Shown here: positions 13,054 to 23,381 of the stretch, piece by piece | Layout of the letters: every line of letters starts with the position of its first letter | Numbering within the stretch: position 1 is the first letter of the stretch | Origin: Streptomyces sp. TSRI0107 | Lineage (GTDB): Bacteria; Actinomycetota; Actinomycetes; Streptomycetales; Streptomycetaceae | Assembly (NCBI RefSeq): GCF_001905845.1 | Contig: NZ_LIVZ01000016.1 | Coordinates: forward strand, 1 to 64,000 | Direction: 5' to 3' | Length of the DNA: 64,000 nucleotides | Notes under the pieces: generated by a model | Databases searched by the model: none | Told to the model about the DNA's origin: nothing | Seen by the model: the letters and a program-made list of their open reading frames with translations, nothing else | Position numbers and translations under genes: made by a program

Positions 13054-13929
13054 TTACTTCTTCTCGACCGCGTGGCCACCGAACTGGTTGCGCAGCGCGG
13101 CGATCATCTTCATCTGCGGCGAGTCGTCCTGACGCGAGGCGAACCGCGCGAACAGGGAGGCCGTGATCGCGGGCAGCGGCACGGCGTTGTCGATGGCGGC
13201 TTCCACAGTCCAGCGGCCCTCGCCGGAGTCCTGTGCATAACCGCGCAGCTCGTCCAGGTGCTCGTCCTCGTCGAGGGCGTTGACCGCCAGGTCCAGCAGC
13301 CAGGAACGGATGACCGTGCCCTCCTGCCAGGAGCGGAAGACCTCGCGGACGTTCTCCACGGAGTCGACCTTCTCCAGCAGCTCCCAGCCCTCGGCGTAGG
13401 CCTGCATCATGGCGTACTCGATGCCGTTGTGGACCATCTTCGCGAAGTGGCCCGCGCCGACCTTGCCGGCGTGCACCGCGCCGAAGTCGCCCTCCGGCTT
13501 CAGCGCGTCGAAGATCGGCTGCACCTTGGCGACGTGCTCGGCGTCGCCGCCGTACATCAGCGCGTAGCCGTTCTCCAGGCCCCACACACCGCCGGAGACG
13601 CCGCAGTCCACGAAACCGATGCCCTTGGCGGCCAGCTGGGCGGCGTGCTTCTCGTCGTCCGTCCAGCGCGAGTTGCCGCCGTCCACGACGATGTCACCGG
13701 GCTCCAGCAGCTCGGCGAGCTGGTCGACGGTCTGCTGGGTGGCCTCACCGGCCGGCACCATGACCCATACGACGCGCGGGCCCTTGAGCTTGCCCACAAG
13801 CTCTTCCAGGCTGTGGACATCGGCGAGGTCCGCATTGCGGTCGTATCCGACGACGGTGTGGCCCGCGCGGCGGATCCGCTCGCGCATGTTGCCGCCCATC
13901 TTGCCGAGGCCGACGAGACCGAGCTCCAT
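13054..13929 (-). CDS. gnd: 6-phosphogluconate dehydrogenase, short NAD-type
   Basis: 291 aa; oxidatively decarboxylates 6-phosphogluconate to ribulose 5-phosphate in the pentose phosphate pathway. The Rossmann motif [12 protein letters not shown] is at residues 4-15; the substrate signature is [14 protein letters not shown], and the catalytic Lys/Asn segment is [13 protein letters not shown]. At 291 aa it belongs to the short class, lacking the C-terminal extension of the roughly 470-aa enzyme; that class is often NAD-dependent (family knowledge). Start ATG at 13929 with AAGGA. It sits between dnaN and recF, a conserved Streptomyces interruption of the replication cluster. Confidence 0.95.
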   Translation of the reverse strand: MELGLVGLGKMGGNMRERIRRAGHTVVGYDRNADLADVHSLEELVGKLKGPRVVWVMVPAGEATQQTVDQLAELLEPGDIVVDGGNSRWTDDEKHAAQLAAKGIGFVDCGVSGGVWGLENGYALMYGGDAEHVAKVQPIFDALKPEGDFGAVHAGKVGAGHFAKMVHNGIEYAMMQAYAEGWELLEKVDSVENVREVFRSWQEGTVIRSWLLDLAVNALDEDEHLDELRGYAQDSGEGRWTVEAAIDNAVPLPAITASLFARFASRQDDSPQMKMIAALRNQFGGHAVEKK

Positions 13930-13973
13930 CAGTTGTGTTCCTTAGGTGTCCGAGGTGGCGTGACGGCACGGCC

Positions 13974-14000
13974 GTGCCGGGCGGTTTCCCGCCCCGGCAC
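13974..14000 (-). terminator. terminator after dnaN
   Basis: GTGCCGGGCGG and CCCGCCCCGGCAC pair around TTT with a small bulge. A 16-bp perfect palindrome CGGCACGGCCGTGCCG (13964-13979) overlaps it. Both lie between the dnaN stop and the gnd start. Confidence 0.55.
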
Positions 14001-14121
14001 CGGCGTACCTGTGTCCGAGCCTAAACCCGGATTCTCGTGCACACCTGTGGGCATACGCGCTCATACGCACACATGCCCTGAGCTGCGGTTTCCCGCTGCC
14101 GCCGACCGCTGCCGAAGGCGA

Positions 14122-15252
14122 TCAGCCGCTGAGACGCACCGGCATGATCAGGTACTTGTAGGCCTCGTCCGCCTCCGCGTCCAGCGCCGGCTTGCCGCTG
14201 AGCAGCGCGGGCTTGGTGGACGTGGTGAAGGACAGCTGGGCCACCGGGGAGTCGATCGCGCTCAGACCGTCCAGCAGGAAGGTCGGGTTGAAGGCGATCG
14301 AGATGTCGTCGCCCTCCAGCTGGGCGTCGACCCTTTCCACAGCCTGTGCGTCGTCGCTGGATCCCGCCTCCAGGATCAGCACGCCCTGCTCGAAGCTGAG
14401 CCGCACCGGGGTGTTGCGCTCGGCGACCAGCGCCACACGCTTGACGGCCTCCACGAACGGGGCGGTCTCGATCACGGCGACGCTGTTGAACTCCGTCGGG
14501 AACAGCGTGCGGTACTTCGGGAGGTCACCCTCCAGCAGGCGGGTGGTCGTCCGCCGGCCCGCGCCCTCGAAACCGATCAGGCCCTCGCCCGCGCCGGAGC
14601 CGGAAAGCGCCAGGATGACGCTGTCGCCGCTGGTGAGCGCCTTGGCGGTGTCCAGGAGCGTCTTGGCGGGCACCAGGGCGACCGCGGAGGCGTCCGGGTT
14701 CTCCGGCTTCCACAGGAACTCGCGGACCGCGAAGCGGTAGCGGTCGGTGGAGGCCAGCGTGACCGTGTCGCCCTCGATCTCGATGCGCACACCGGTGAGC
14801 ACGGGCAGCGTGTCGTCACGGCCGGCCGCGATGGCCACCTGCTGCACGGCGGAGGCGAAGACCTCGCCGGGAACGGTGCCCGTGGCGTTCGGCATCTGCG
14901 GCAGCGACGGGTACTCCTCCACAGGCAGTGTGTGGAGGGTGAAGCGGGAGGAGCCGCAGACCACGGTCGCCCGTACACCGTCTGTGGAAATCTCCACCGG
15001 CCGGTTGGGGAGGGCGCGCGAGATGTCGGCGAGCAGGCGGCCGGAGACCAGGACCGTGCCCTCCTCCTCGACCTCGGCCTCGACGCTCACCCGCGCGGAG
15101 ACCTCGTAGTCGAAGCTCGACAGGCTCAGCTGACCGTCCTCGGCCTTCAGCAGCAGGCCGGCGAGGACAGGCGCCGGCGGACGGGCCGGGAGGCTGCGCG
15201 CCGCCCAGGCCACTGCCTCCGCGAGTACGTCGCGTTCCACCCGGATCTTCAC
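14122..15252 (-). CDS. dnaN: DNA polymerase III beta subunit (sliding clamp)
   Basis: 376 aa from GTG at 15252 with GGAGG 9-10 bases upstream. It forms the ring dimer that tethers the replicative polymerase to DNA. Three DnaN domains are visible in order (about 1-125, 130-250, 255-376), and the protein ends in YLIMPVRLSG, the family's C-terminal strand that forms the partner-binding pocket. Length and composition are normal. It is the first gene to the left of oriC and is transcribed away from it; dnaA lies on the other side of the origin on the same strand. Confidence 0.98.
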   Translation of the reverse strand: MKIRVERDVLAEAVAWAARSLPARPPAPVLAGLLLKAEDGQLSLSSFDYEVSARVSVEAEVEEEGTVLVSGRLLADISRALPNRPVEISTDGVRATVVCGSSRFTLHTLPVEEYPSLPQMPNATGTVPGEVFASAVQQVAIAAGRDDTLPVLTGVRIEIEGDTVTLASTDRYRFAVREFLWKPENPDASAVALVPAKTLLDTAKALTSGDSVILALSGSGAGEGLIGFEGAGRRTTTRLLEGDLPKYRTLFPTEFNSVAVIETAPFVEAVKRVALVAERNTPVRLSFEQGVLILEAGSSDDAQAVERVDAQLEGDDISIAFNPTFLLDGLSAIDSPVAQLSFTTSTKPALLSGKPALDAEADEAYKYLIMPVRLSG

Positions 15253-16134
15253 CGTAAGCCGCCTCCTGCTGTTGCCGGCGCTTCTCGCCCTGCTTCGCCT
15301 TCGTCGTCTGTCTCGGTGTCACCGGCCCCGGTGAGGGGAAGGACACCGGGGTCCAGTCTGACGCACCGCACTGACAGTAGGTGCCTCTCGGGGTCAAGTC
15401 GTGACGAGGGGCAGCCGGGCAGCGAAGAGCGAGTTGTGCACAGGGCCCTCTTCGAAACGAATTCCGCGCTCTCTCTAGTCGTTGGTAGTAGTAGGGCCTG
15501 TGGATACCGTGGATAACCACGTTTGCCCAGCTCAGCGCGGAGATTTTGTCCACGGGCCCTGTGGGTGGCGCCGGTGGACAACCAGCGGTCTCTGTGGAGA
15601 ACGGAAAGTTCTGCACACCCCGTGCACAGGCGAGGGCGAGTTCTCCCCAGCGCCGTCCCCAGCTTTACCCGCCTTTCCCACAGCCCAACCCGGCAGCTTT
15701 GTGTGACGGCTTTCACTCGACGCGGTGAGCAGGTGCGTCACGTTGCCGAACAGTGGACAGCCATGTGGAGAAGCTGGGGATCACTGGGGACAACCACCCC
15801 CAGCCTGTGGGTTGCCCGTGGACAACTTCGTGCACAGCTTGTGGACCGCCGCGTTGTCCACAAGCTGTGGAGATCGTTCGTCCACCAATCCACAAGCGGC
15901 TGACCTGGTCTGATCGTCTTTCAACAGGGTTGCCTGTGGACACGATCTGGACAACTCCGCAGTCCCCAGCGTGTGGACGGAAGAAAGTCACCGAATCTGT
16001 GGAGAGTGGCCGTAACCAGGCAGAAAATCGAACACCGGGTGACCGGCAGGAGCGGCGCTGAGCGGCGCCGGCATGACGAAGGGCGCCCCCGGATCGTCTC
16101 CAGGGGCGCCCTCGGTGCCGTACGGGTGGGCCTG
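15253..16134. other. oriC: chromosomal replication origin oriC
   Basis: An 882-bp non-coding stretch between dnaA and dnaN, packed with DnaA boxes like TTGTCCACA in both orientations. Boxes or one- to two-mismatch relatives start at 15499, 15508, 15546, 15573, 15593, 15752, 15764, 15785, 15817, 15840, 15854 (perfect), 15866, 15878, 15886, 15935, 15946, 15972 and 15998, with weaker ones besides. They form a left cluster (15499-15601) and a right cluster (15752-16006) separated by about 150 bp of weaker or AT-richer DNA (TTTACCC, TTTCCCA, CAGCTTTGTG). The two-cluster layout and about 19 boxes match the described Streptomyces origin. Confidence 0.95.
16081..16112 (-). terminator. terminator after dnaA
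   Basis: GGGCGCCCC and GGGGCGCCC form a perfect stem about 20 bases past the dnaA stop, shielding oriC from dnaA transcription. Confidence 0.8.
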
Positions 16135-18081
16135 TCAGCCGTTCTTGATGCGGTTGGTCAGCTCGGTGACCTGGTTGTAGATGGAGCGCCGCTCGGCCAT
16201 CAGATTGCGGATCTTGCGGTCGGCGTGCATCACGGTCGTGTGGTCGCGGCCGCCGAACAGCGCGCCGATCTTCGGCAGCGACAGGTCCGTCAGCTCACGG
16301 CACAGGTACATGGCGATCTGCCGCGCGGTGACCAGCGCGCGGCCGCGCGAGGTGCCGCACAGGTCCTCGACGGTCAGCCCGAAGTAGTCGGCCGTGGCGC
16401 TCATGATGGCCGTCGAGGTGATCTCGGGCGCCGAGTCCTCGCCACCGGGGATCAGGTCCTTGAGGACGATCTCCGTCAGGCCCAGGTCCACCGGCTGCCG
16501 GTTGAGCGACGCGAACGCCGTCACCCGGATCAGCGCGCCCTCCAGCTCGCGGATGTTGCGTGAGATGCGGGAGGCGATGAACTCCAGCACCTCCGGCGGC
16601 GCGTTCAGCTGCTCCTGGACCGCCTTCTTGCGCAGGATCGCGATCCGCGTCTCCAGCTCGGGCGGCTGGACGTCCGTGATCAGACCCCACTCGAAACGGT
16701 TCCTCAGCCGGTCCTCCAGGGTCACCAGCTGCTTGGGCGGCCGGTCGCTGGAGAGCACGATCTGCTTGTTGGCGTTGTGGAGCGTGTTGAAGGTGTGGAA
16801 GAACTCCTCCTGCGTCGACTCCTTGTCCGCCAGGAACTGGATGTCGTCGACGAGCAGGATGTCCATCTCGCGGTAGCGCTTGCGGAAGCTGTCGCCCTTG
16901 CCGTCGCGGATGGAGTTGATGAATTCGTTGGTGAACTCCTCCGAGCTCACGTACCGCACCCGCGTACCCGGGTAGAGGCTCCGCGCGTAGTGCCCGATCG
17001 CGTGCAGCAGGTGCGTCTTGCCGAGGCCGGACTCGCCGTAGATGAACAGCGGGTTGTACGCCTTCGCGGGCGCCTCGGCGACGGCCACCGCCGCCGCGTG
17101 GGCGAAACGGTTCGACGCGCCGATCACGAACGTGTCGAAGAGGTACTTCGGGTTCAGCCGCGCGGTCGGCTCGCCGGGGCCGGTCGCCGGGGCGGGCTGC
17201 GCGGCCAGCGGGCCGGGGGCGCCGCCCGCGGAGGGCGGCTGGACGCCGCCCGGACCGCGGTGCGCGGGGCCGCCGCCGGACGGCGGCTCGGGCAGCTCGC
17301 GCCGGGCGCCCTGCTGGTCGTAGTCGCCGCGGGACGGCTCGTAGTCGGAGCGCTGCTGCCGCTGGTCGTACGGCGGGCGGTCCATGCCCGGGCGGTCCAC
17401 GCCCGGCCGGTAGTCCTGGGACGGCGCGCCGTAGCTGTCACCGCCGGACGGCCCGTAGGTGTCGTTCCCGGAGGACCCGTACGACTCCTTGGCCGGCGGA
17501 CCGTAGGAGTCCTGGCCGTGGGAACGGTACGACTCCTGCGGCGGGGTCGCGTACGGGTCCCGGTCGGGGAAGCCCAGGCGCTGCTGCTGCCAGCCGTAGT
17601 CGTCCTGGGTGGGCCGCGGCCAGGCGCCCGGCTCGGGGCGCTGGTACTCCCCCGGGTAGGCCGGGCGGGCGGTGGGGAGCTGGTCGTCGGTGCCGGGGAG
17701 CGGCTCCGCGCGGTGGCGGCCGTAGCCCTCGTACTGGCCGGACGGGGGCTCGGGCTCCTCGTAGCGCTGCGGGGCGGGCGGCGCCGACGGGGCCGGGGGC
17801 TCGCCGGCGGAGTCGTCCACGGTGATCGCGATACGGATCGGGCGGCCGCACTCGCGGCTCAGCGTCTCGCTCACGATCGGCGCGAGGCGGCCTTCGAGCA
17901 CGCCTTTCGCAAACTCGTTCGGTACGGCCAGCAGCGCGGTGTCGGCGACCAGCGCGAGCGGCTGGCAGCGCCGGATCCAGTGCTCGTCCTTGGCCTCGAC
18001 ACCCTGTCCGCGGCCCTCACCGAGAAGCTGCTCGAGTACTCGTGGCCACACTGCGGCAAGATCGGCAGGTACGTCAGCCAC
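16135..18081 (-). CDS. dnaA: chromosomal replication initiator DnaA
   Basis: 648 aa from GTG at 18081. Domain I (about 1-100) is the DnaB/DnaA interaction module. Domain II is unusually long (about 105-300), rich in Pro, Gly, Tyr and Gln with many repeated DSYG-like units, a Streptomyces feature. Domain III is AAA+ with Walker A GESGLGKT (349), Walker B LLVDD (about 409) and the arginine finger region. Domain IV has the DnaA signature [12 protein letters not shown] (about 608-619), which reads the boxes in oriC. Two facing DnaA boxes in its own promoter region suggest autoregulation. E. coli DnaA is 467 aa; the extra length is all in domain II. Confidence 0.99.
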   Translation of the reverse strand: MADVPADLAAVWPRVLEQLLGEGRGQGVEAKDEHWIRRCQPLALVADTALLAVPNEFAKGVLEGRLAPIVSETLSRECGRPIRIAITVDDSAGEPPAPSAPPAPQRYEEPEPPSGQYEGYGRHRAEPLPGTDDQLPTARPAYPGEYQRPEPGAWPRPTQDDYGWQQQRLGFPDRDPYATPPQESYRSHGQDSYGPPAKESYGSSGNDTYGPSGGDSYGAPSQDYRPGVDRPGMDRPPYDQRQQRSDYEPSRGDYDQQGARRELPEPPSGGGPAHRGPGGVQPPSAGGAPGPLAAQPAPATGPGEPTARLNPKYLFDTFVIGASNRFAHAAAVAVAEAPAKAYNPLFIYGESGLGKTHLLHAIGHYARSLYPGTRVRYVSSEEFTNEFINSIRDGKGDSFRKRYREMDILLVDDIQFLADKESTQEEFFHTFNTLHNANKQIVLSSDRPPKQLVTLEDRLRNRFEWGLITDVQPPELETRIAILRKKAVQEQLNAPPEVLEFIASRISRNIRELEGALIRVTAFASLNRQPVDLGLTEIVLKDLIPGGEDSAPEITSTAIMSATADYFGLTVEDLCGTSRGRALVTARQIAMYLCRELTDLSLPKIGALFGGRDHTTVMHADRKIRNLMAERRSIYNQVTELTNRIKNG

Positions 18082-18476
18082 AGGGCACGCTCTCTCACAG
18101 GTCCCACGAACGTGTGGTTGTGGGACGGGTCGGGATGTAAATCGGGGTGGGTAGGGATAAGGGAACGAATCGGAGTCCAGTCACGGTAGTCAGGGCGACC
18201 CGTGCGGTTCAAGTTGTTGTCCCCAGCCTGTGGATAGTGTCCCTCAGGTGCTGTCGGTTTGACCGGATGGCGTAGCCCCGCGTACCGTAACCAGGTCGAG
18301 TTGTCGATGGCTGCTGCCGCCTGCCTCCGATGGGCACAGATCACGTCCCCGCCAGTGTGGGGGTAGTCCGGTGATCGGAAAGCGGTGCACTCGGGCGTAA
18401 CGCGAGCTACTCGTGGGCGCACGGTGACAGCCAGGACGGCACCCCGCCACCACCGATTCTTTTCTGGAGCCCCCGA
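18082..18476. promoter_or_regulatory. dnaA/rpmH divergent region with two facing DnaA boxes
   Basis: This 395-bp gap has no gene. TTGTCCCCA (18217-18225) and TGTGGATAG (18229-18237) are oppositely oriented DnaA boxes 3 bp apart, about 140 bp upstream of dnaA. Paired boxes are described for the Streptomyces dnaA promoter as sites where DnaA represses itself. The rpmH promoter must also lie here, but I cannot place it. Confidence 0.75.
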
Positions 18477-18614
18477 GTGAGCAAGCGCACCTTCCAGCCG
18501 AACAACCGTCGTCGCGCGAAGACCCACGGCTTCCGGCTGCGTATGCGCACCCGTGCCGGCCGCGCGATTCTCGCGTCCCGCCGTAGCAAGGGTCGCGCCC
18601 GTCTGTCCGCCTGA
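18477..18614 (+). CDS. rpmH: 50S ribosomal protein L34
   Basis: 45 aa from GTG at 18477 with GGAG upstream. The protein is very basic and carries the family signature [19 protein letters not shown] and a second arm [14 protein letters not shown]. It is a structural protein of the large subunit that threads into 23S rRNA. It heads the rpmH-rnpA-yidD-yidC-jag cluster, transcribed away from dnaA, and lies 21 bases ahead of rnpA. Confidence 0.98.
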   Translation: MSKRTFQPNNRRRAKTHGFRLRMRTRAGRAILASRRSKGRARLSA

Positions 18615-18635
18615 TCCCGGTCAGGTCATGACGTC

Positions 18636-19007
18636 GTGCTGCCCACCGAGAACCGGCTGAGGCGGCGCGAGGACTTCGCGACCGCGGTACGACGAGGGCG
18701 CCGGGCCGGACGCCCGCTCCTCGTCGTCCACCTTCGAAGCGGTGCCACGGACCCGCACGCGCCTGGGGAGAGCGCTCCCCCGACGCGTGCGGGTTTCGTC
18801 GTGAGCAAGGCCGTGGGCGGTGCGGTCGTGCGCAACAAGGTGAAGCGCAGACTTCGCCATCTGATGCGCGACCGAGTCGCTCAGGTTCCCCCCGGTAGCC
18901 TGGTAGTCGTACGAGCGTTGCCCGGTGCGGGTGACGCCGAATACGCCCAACTGGCCCGAGACCTGGACGCCGCCCTTCAGCGGCTGCTGGGAGGGGGCGC
19001 GCGATGA
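18636..19007 (+). CDS. rnpA: ribonuclease P protein component
   Basis: 123 aa from GTG at 18636. It assists the RNase P RNA in trimming tRNA 5' leaders. The RNase P motif is visible as [23 protein letters not shown] (in pieces about 58-80), the conserved basic helix that binds leader and RNA, with the N-terminal [20 protein letters not shown]. The gene overlaps yidD by four bases (ATGA), so the two are translationally coupled. The RNase P RNA gene itself is not in this window. Confidence 0.96.
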   Translation: MLPTENRLRRREDFATAVRRGRRAGRPLLVVHLRSGATDPHAPGESAPPTRAGFVVSKAVGGAVVRNKVKRRLRHLMRDRVAQVPPGSLVVVRALPGAGDAEYAQLARDLDAALQRLLGGGAR

Positions 19008-19372
19008 AGTACCCGCTGCTGGCGCTGATCAAGCTCTACCAGTGGACCATCAGCCCGCTGCTCGGGCCGGTGTGCAAGTACTACCCGTCGTGTTCCCACT
19101 ACGGCTACACGGCCATCGACCGGCACGGGGCTCTCAAGGGCACCGCACTCACGGCCTGGCGCATCCTGCGTTGCAATCCGTGGTCACTGGGCGGCGTGGA
19201 CCATGTCCCGCCGCGCAAGCGTCCGCGGTGGCACGAAATGCTGCGCAACGCCTGGAGCGCACGCAAGGGCGGGCCCTCCGCCGCCGAAACGGCCACCGAA
19301 GAGAATGCTCCTCGGAGCAACGCCCCTTCGAGCCCGGCCGCAGAGACCCCGTCCCATGCCCAAGGAGCATGA
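19004..19372 (+). CDS. yidD: membrane protein insertion efficiency factor YidD
   Basis: 122 aa. Family features are the amphipathic N-terminus ([15 protein letters not shown]), the [19 protein letters not shown] core with its conserved cysteines, and [14 protein letters not shown]. It is a peripheral inner-membrane protein that assists YidC. The C-terminal 40 residues are a Ser/Ala/Glu-rich extension beyond the usual ~80-aa domain. It overlaps rnpA (ATGA) and is followed 3 bases later by yidC, so the three are made together. Confidence 0.95.
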   Translation: MKYPLLALIKLYQWTISPLLGPVCKYYPSCSHYGYTAIDRHGALKGTALTAWRILRCNPWSLGGVDHVPPRKRPRWHEMLRNAWSARKGGPSAAETATEENAPRSNAPSSPAAETPSHAQGA

Positions 19373-19375
19373 TTA

Positions 19376-20644
19376 GTGGACACGATTGCCAGCCTCTTCA
19401 GCTTCATCACCACACCCGTCTCGTGGGTCATCGTCCAGTTCCACTCGCTGTACGGTGCGATCTTCGGCCCTGACACGGGCTGGGCCTGGGGCCTGTCCAT
19501 CGTGTCTCTGGTGATCCTGATCCGCATCTGCCTGATCCCGCTCTTCGTGAAGCAGATCAAGGCGACGCGAGCCATGCAGACGCTCCAGCCGGAGATGAAG
19601 AAGATCCAGGAGCGCTACAAGAACGACCGGCAGCGCCAGTCCGAAGAGATGATGAAGCTCTACAAGGACACGGGCACCAACCCGCTGTCCTCGTGCCTTC
19701 CCATCCTGGCGCAGTCGCCGTTCTTCTTCGCCCTCTACCACGTGCTCAACAGCATCGCGTCGAACGACACCATCGGTGTGATCAACGAGCGGCTGCTGGA
19801 GAGCGCGCAGAAGGCCCACATCTTCGGCGCCCCGCTCGCCGCGAAGTTCACCGACAGCTCCGAGAAGGTCGAAGCGCTCGGTTCCACCATCACGGACGTG
19901 CGGGTCGTCACCGCGCTCATGATCGTCCTGATGTCGCTGTCGCAGTTCTACACGCAGCGCCAGCTGATGATGAAGAACGTCGACACGACGGTGAAGACGC
20001 CCTTCATGCAGCAGCAGAAGATGCTGATGTACGTCTTCCCGGTGATCTTCGCCGTCTTCGGCATCAACTTCCCGGTCGGTGTCCTCGTCTACTGGCTGAC
20101 CACCAACGTGTGGACCATGGGCCAGCAGATGTACGTCATCCACAACAACCCGACCCCGGGTTCCAAGGCCCAGGCCGCGTACCTGGAGCGCCTGTACAAG
20201 CACGTCACCCACCACGGCAAGACCCGCAACCGCCGTGAGCGCGCCATCGTCAAGGCCATCGTCGCCAAGGGCCGTGACCGCAACGAGCACGAGCGCAAGT
20301 TCATCAACGGCCTCAGCAAGGCCGGGCTCGCGGCTCAGGCCGACGGCACCGTGGTGAAGGGCGAGAGCACCGTCGTCGCCGAGAACGAGGACGGTACGAC
20401 CACCACCACCGCGGCCGGCAGGCGGCAGCAGCCCAAGCGGCAGACGAAGGCCCAGCGGCAGACCGGCGGCCCCAAGCCGGCGGGCGGCGGCGAGAAGACC
20501 TCGCTGAGCAAGTCCGACGAACCGCAGGACAGCGAGGCCGGGGAATCCACCGGCAAGGCGCCCAAGTCCGGCGGCACCCGCAGCCGGGCCCAGTCCGGCC
20601 AGCGCAAGGGTCCGCAGCGGCCCAAGTCCCCGTCCAAGAAGTAA
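19376..20644 (+). CDS. yidC: membrane protein insertase YidC/Oxa1
   Basis: 422 aa from GTG at 19376, with AAGGAG just before the yidD stop. It inserts membrane proteins with or without SecYEG. An N-terminal helix (about 5-60, with [23 protein letters not shown]-like hydrophobicity) is followed by the conserved core ([28 protein letters not shown] in pieces; [24 protein letters not shown]; the helices near 175-260). There is no lipobox and no large periplasmic P1 domain, as in other actinomycetes. The C-terminal 130 residues are a basic, low-complexity Lys/Gln/Thr tail that may bind ribosomes (inference). Confidence 0.96.
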   Translation: MDTIASLFSFITTPVSWVIVQFHSLYGAIFGPDTGWAWGLSIVSLVILIRICLIPLFVKQIKATRAMQTLQPEMKKIQERYKNDRQRQSEEMMKLYKDTGTNPLSSCLPILAQSPFFFALYHVLNSIASNDTIGVINERLLESAQKAHIFGAPLAAKFTDSSEKVEALGSTITDVRVVTALMIVLMSLSQFYTQRQLMMKNVDTTVKTPFMQQQKMLMYVFPVIFAVFGINFPVGVLVYWLTTNVWTMGQQMYVIHNNPTPGSKAQAAYLERLYKHVTHHGKTRNRRERAIVKAIVAKGRDRNEHERKFINGLSKAGLAAQADGTVVKGESTVVAENEDGTTTTTAAGRRQQPKRQTKAQRQTGGPKPAGGGEKTSLSKSDEPQDSEAGESTGKAPKSGGTRSRAQSGQRKGPQRPKSPSKK

Positions 20645-20659
20645 GAAGGAGTCCATCCC

Positions 20660-21172
20660 GTGACGGAAGGCACCACCTCCGCCGCTGCCGAGGGTGCAGA
20701 CACCCTGTCCCGCCTGGAGCAGGAAGGCGAGATCGCGGCGGACTACCTCGAGGGTCTGCTGGACATCGCCGACCTCGACGGCGATATCGACATGGACGTC
20801 GAGGGCGACCGCGCCTCTGTCTCGATCATCAGCGACAGCGGCAGCCGCGATCTGCAGAAGCTGGTCGGCCGGGACGGCGAGGTGCTGGAGGCGCTCCAGG
20901 AGCTCACCCGCCTGGCCGTGCACCGGGAGACCGGCGACCGCAGCCGGCTGATGCTGGACATCGCGGGCTACCGGGCCAAGAAGCGCGCCGAGCTGTCCGA
21001 GCTGGGCGCCAAGGCCGCCGCTGAGGCGAAGAGCAGCGGTTCCCCGGTCAAGATGAAGCCGATGACGCCGTTCGAGCGCAAGGTCGTGCACGACGCGGTC
21101 AAGGCCGCCGGTCTGCGCAGCGAATCCGAGGGCGAGGAGCCGCAGCGCTTCGTCGTCGTGTTGCCCAACTGA
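20660..21172 (+). CDS. jag: Jag/KhpB, KH-R3H RNA-binding protein
   Basis: 170 aa from GTG at 20660 with AGAAGGAG. A KH-II-like domain (about 55-125) with the loop GRDGEVLEALQ is followed by an R3H domain (PMTPFERKVVHDAVKAA, about 135-155). The protein ends in RFVVVLPN. The family binds RNA and affects cell division and envelope in Gram-positives; the yidC-jag link is conserved widely. The very acidic N-terminus (1-50) is usual in actinomycetes. It is the last gene of the rpmH cluster, followed by a hairpin at 21194. Confidence 0.93.
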   Translation: MTEGTTSAAAEGADTLSRLEQEGEIAADYLEGLLDIADLDGDIDMDVEGDRASVSIISDSGSRDLQKLVGRDGEVLEALQELTRLAVHRETGDRSRLMLDIAGYRAKKRAELSELGAKAAAEAKSSGSPVKMKPMTPFERKVVHDAVKAAGLRSESEGEEPQRFVVVLPN

Positions 21173-21193
21173 TTCGGTAAGCACATTTCCTCC

Positions 21194-21220
21194 GGCCCCG
21201 TCTGTTGCGCAGGCGGGGCC
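21194..21220 (+). terminator. terminator after jag
   Basis: GGCCCCGTCTG pairs with CAGGCGGGGCC around a TTGCG loop, followed by GAACTTTG. It ends the rpmH-jag unit ahead of rsmG. Confidence 0.7.
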
Positions 21221-21291
21221 GAACTTTGTCAGCCTGGTAGTTCTGGAGGTCGGCGCTCGTCGCGCCGATGCGGTACGGAAGGACGGTCCCC

Positions 21292-22008
21292 GTGACGGAG
21301 GCAGCTGAGCTCCCCCCTGCGCCCGAACAGGCTCGTGACGTATTCGGCGATCGCTTCACCGACGCGGTCCGGTACGCGGAGCTGCTGGCCGATGCAGGAG
21401 TGCAGCGGGGGCTCATCGGCCCGCGTGAAGTGCCTCGCCTGTGGGAGAGGCACCTGCTGAACTGCGCGGTGCTCTCCGAGGTGGTGCCCGAGGGGGTGAC
21501 GGTGTGCGACGTCGGGTCGGGTGCCGGCCTGCCCGGTATCCCGTTGGCTCTGGTCCGGGAGGACCTGAAGATCACGCTCCTGGAGCCGCTGCTGCGGCGG
21601 ACGAACTTCCTCACGGAGGTCGTGGAACTGCTGGGTCTTGACCATGTGACCGTCGTCCGCGGCCGCGCCGAGGAGGTCATGGGCAAGCTGCCCCCGGTCC
21701 ACGTGGTGACGGCCCGCGCCGTGGCGCCGCTCGACCGGCTGGCCACCTGGGGCATCCCGCTGCTGCGTCCCTACGGCGAGATGCTGGCCCTGAAGGGCGA
21801 CACCGCCGAGGAGGAGCTGAAGGCCGCGGCGACGGCCCTGAGCAAGCTCGGTGCTGTGGAGACCTCGATCCTGCATGTGGGAGAAGGGGTCGTCGACCCG
21901 CTGTCGACCGTCGTGCGGGTGGAGGTCGGGGAGAGCCCCGGCGGTGTGCGCTTCGCGGCCAAGCGGGCCAAGGCGGCCCGGACGGGGCGTGCTCGCCGCC
22001 GGCGCTGA
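21292..22008 (+). CDS. rsmG: 16S rRNA (guanine527-N7)-methyltransferase RsmG
   Basis: 238 aa from GTG at 21292, chosen because GGAAGGA lies 8 bases upstream; the ATG at 21268 has no well-placed site. It methylates G527 of 16S rRNA with S-adenosylmethionine, and loss gives low-level streptomycin resistance and in Streptomyces can raise antibiotic output (established). The SAM motif VCDVGSGAGLPGIPLAL is at about 75-91, with the conserved VTARAVAPLDRLATW further on. The tail is basic (KRAKAARTGRARRRR). It lies between jag and parA as in many actinobacteria. Confidence 0.96.
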   Translation: MTEAAELPPAPEQARDVFGDRFTDAVRYAELLADAGVQRGLIGPREVPRLWERHLLNCAVLSEVVPEGVTVCDVGSGAGLPGIPLALVREDLKITLLEPLLRRTNFLTEVVELLGLDHVTVVRGRAEEVMGKLPPVHVVTARAVAPLDRLATWGIPLLRPYGEMLALKGDTAEEELKAAATALSKLGAVETSILHVGEGVVDPLSTVVRVEVGESPGGVRFAAKRAKAARTGRARRRR

Positions 22009-22099
22009 TCACCGCGCAACAACGCCTACTCCACACAAGGTGCCAAACCTACGCATGCCGGAGTGTCGCGGCAGTTCGGCCTCGGCCGCTGTGCATCGT

Positions 22100-22113
22100 G
22101 TTTCACGTGAAAC
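22100..22113. other. parS: parS site upstream of parA
   Basis: A perfect 14-bp GTTTCACGTGAAAC. It lies about 200 bp before the preferred parA start and overlaps the first codons of the longest possible parA frame (MFHVK). Confidence 0.95.
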
Positions 22114-22307
22114 GTCGCTCACTGCTGCACGGCATCATCAGCCGGGGCCGCGCCGCGGCCGAACCCCGCGACCGTAAGCCTCTCGGGTCTCTTGGCGAGG
22201 CTCCCGATCTCCCCGACGCCTCATCCCTCGGGAGTGGCACGAAGTTGTCCACAGAGGTGGATTTCTCCACAGAAGACCAGGCCTCACTGGTTCACGACCC
22301 CGAAGGC

Positions 22308-23381
22308 ATGGGAGGCTCTGTTCATTGCGAGCCTGAAGTCGAGGAGAGTGAATCCTTGCGGTCCGACGCCAACATCGCGGGACCGATGACCGATCCGGTC
22401 CCCGGTCCCCGTACCGAGTCGACGGGGGCGGATGTTTCACGTGAAACACCGCCTCCGATGGACGACACTCCCATCGGTCGTGCTGCCCAACTGGCGGTGG
22501 AGGCTCTGGGCCGCGCCGGTGAAGGCCTGCCACGGCCTGAGCAGACGCGAGTCATCGTGGTCGCCAACCAGAAGGGCGGCGTGGGCAAGACGACGACCAC
22601 CGTCAACCTTGCCGCCTCGCTGGCTCTGCACGGTGCCCGGGTTCTGGTGATCGACCTCGATCCGCAGGGCAACGCCTCCACTGCTCTGGGCATCGACCAT
22701 CACGCCGAGGTTCCGTCCATCTACGACGTCCTGGTCGACAGCAAGCCGCTCTCGGAGGTCGTCCAGCCGGTCCCCGATGTCGAAGGTCTCTTCTGTGCCC
22801 CCGCCACGATCGATCTCGCCGGTGCGGAGATCGAGCTGGTGTCCCTGGTGGCACGAGAGAGCCGTCTGCAGCGGGCGATCCAGGCTTATGAGCAGCCGCT
22901 GGACTACATCCTCATCGACTGCCCGCCCTCACTCGGTCTGCTGACGGTCAACGCGCTGGTCGCCGGGCAGGAAGTCCTGATCCCGATCCAGTGCGAGTAC
23001 TACGCGCTGGAGGGGCTGGGCCAGCTGCTGCGCAATGTCGATCTGGTGCGGGGGCACCTCAACCCCGTCCTGCATGTATCGACGATTCTGCTCACCATGT
23101 ACGACGGCCGGACGCGACTTGCGTCCCAGGTCGCCGAAGAGGTGCGCACCCACTTCGGTGACGAGGTGCTGCGGACGAGCATCCCCCGCTCGGTCCGTAT
23201 CTCCGAGGCGCCGAGCTATGGGCAGACGGTGCTGACCTACGATCCGGGATCGAGCGGTGCCCTCTCCTATCTTGAGGCGGCACGGGAAATCGCGCTGAGG
23301 GGTGTGGGCATCAGCTATGACGGGATGCACGGCCACGTCGGCGCTCAGAACGACCAGAGCATGGTGGAGGGGATCCAGTGA
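22308..23381 (+). CDS. parA: chromosome-partitioning ATPase ParA
   Basis: 357 aa from ATG at 22308 (preferred). It binds DNA non-specifically in its ATP form and positions ParB-parS complexes during sporulation septation. Deviant Walker A is [12 protein letters not shown], followed by VIDLDPQGN and the ADP-binding and DNA-binding regions ([27 protein letters not shown]). An extended acidic N-terminus of about 80 residues precedes the ATPase and includes V-S-R-E-T, encoded by a parS site. The open frame reaches back to 22098, inside another parS, with no ribosome site, so the true start is uncertain. It overlaps parB by GTGA. Confidence 0.93.
   Translation: MGGSVHCEPEVEESESLRSDANIAGPMTDPVPGPRTESTGADVSRETPPPMDDTPIGRAAQLAVEALGRAGEGLPRPEQTRVIVVANQKGGVGKTTTTVNLAASLALHGARVLVIDLDPQGNASTALGIDHHAEVPSIYDVLVDSKPLSEVVQPVPDVEGLFCAPATIDLAGAEIELVSLVARESRLQRAIQAYEQPLDYILIDCPPSLGLLTVNALVAGQEVLIPIQCEYYALEGLGQLLRNVDLVRGHLNPVLHVSTILLTMYDGRTRLASQVAEEVRTHFGDEVLRTSIPRSVRISEAPSYGQTVLTYDPGSSGALSYLEAAREIALRGVGISYDGMHGHVGAQNDQSMVEGIQ
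22434..22447. other. parS: parS site inside parA
   Basis: A perfect GTTTCACGTGAAAC within the N-terminal coding part of parA, where it encodes D-V-S-R-E-T-P. Confidence 0.95.

Noticed and set aside
13054-13585. N-terminal extension of RecF to 13585
   Set aside because: The extension overlaps gnd in another frame, and the conserved RecF start is at 12928.
15253-16134. Short open frames in oriC
   Set aside because: Several 60-130-codon frames occur on both strands but follow the DnaA-box repeats and have no ribosome sites.
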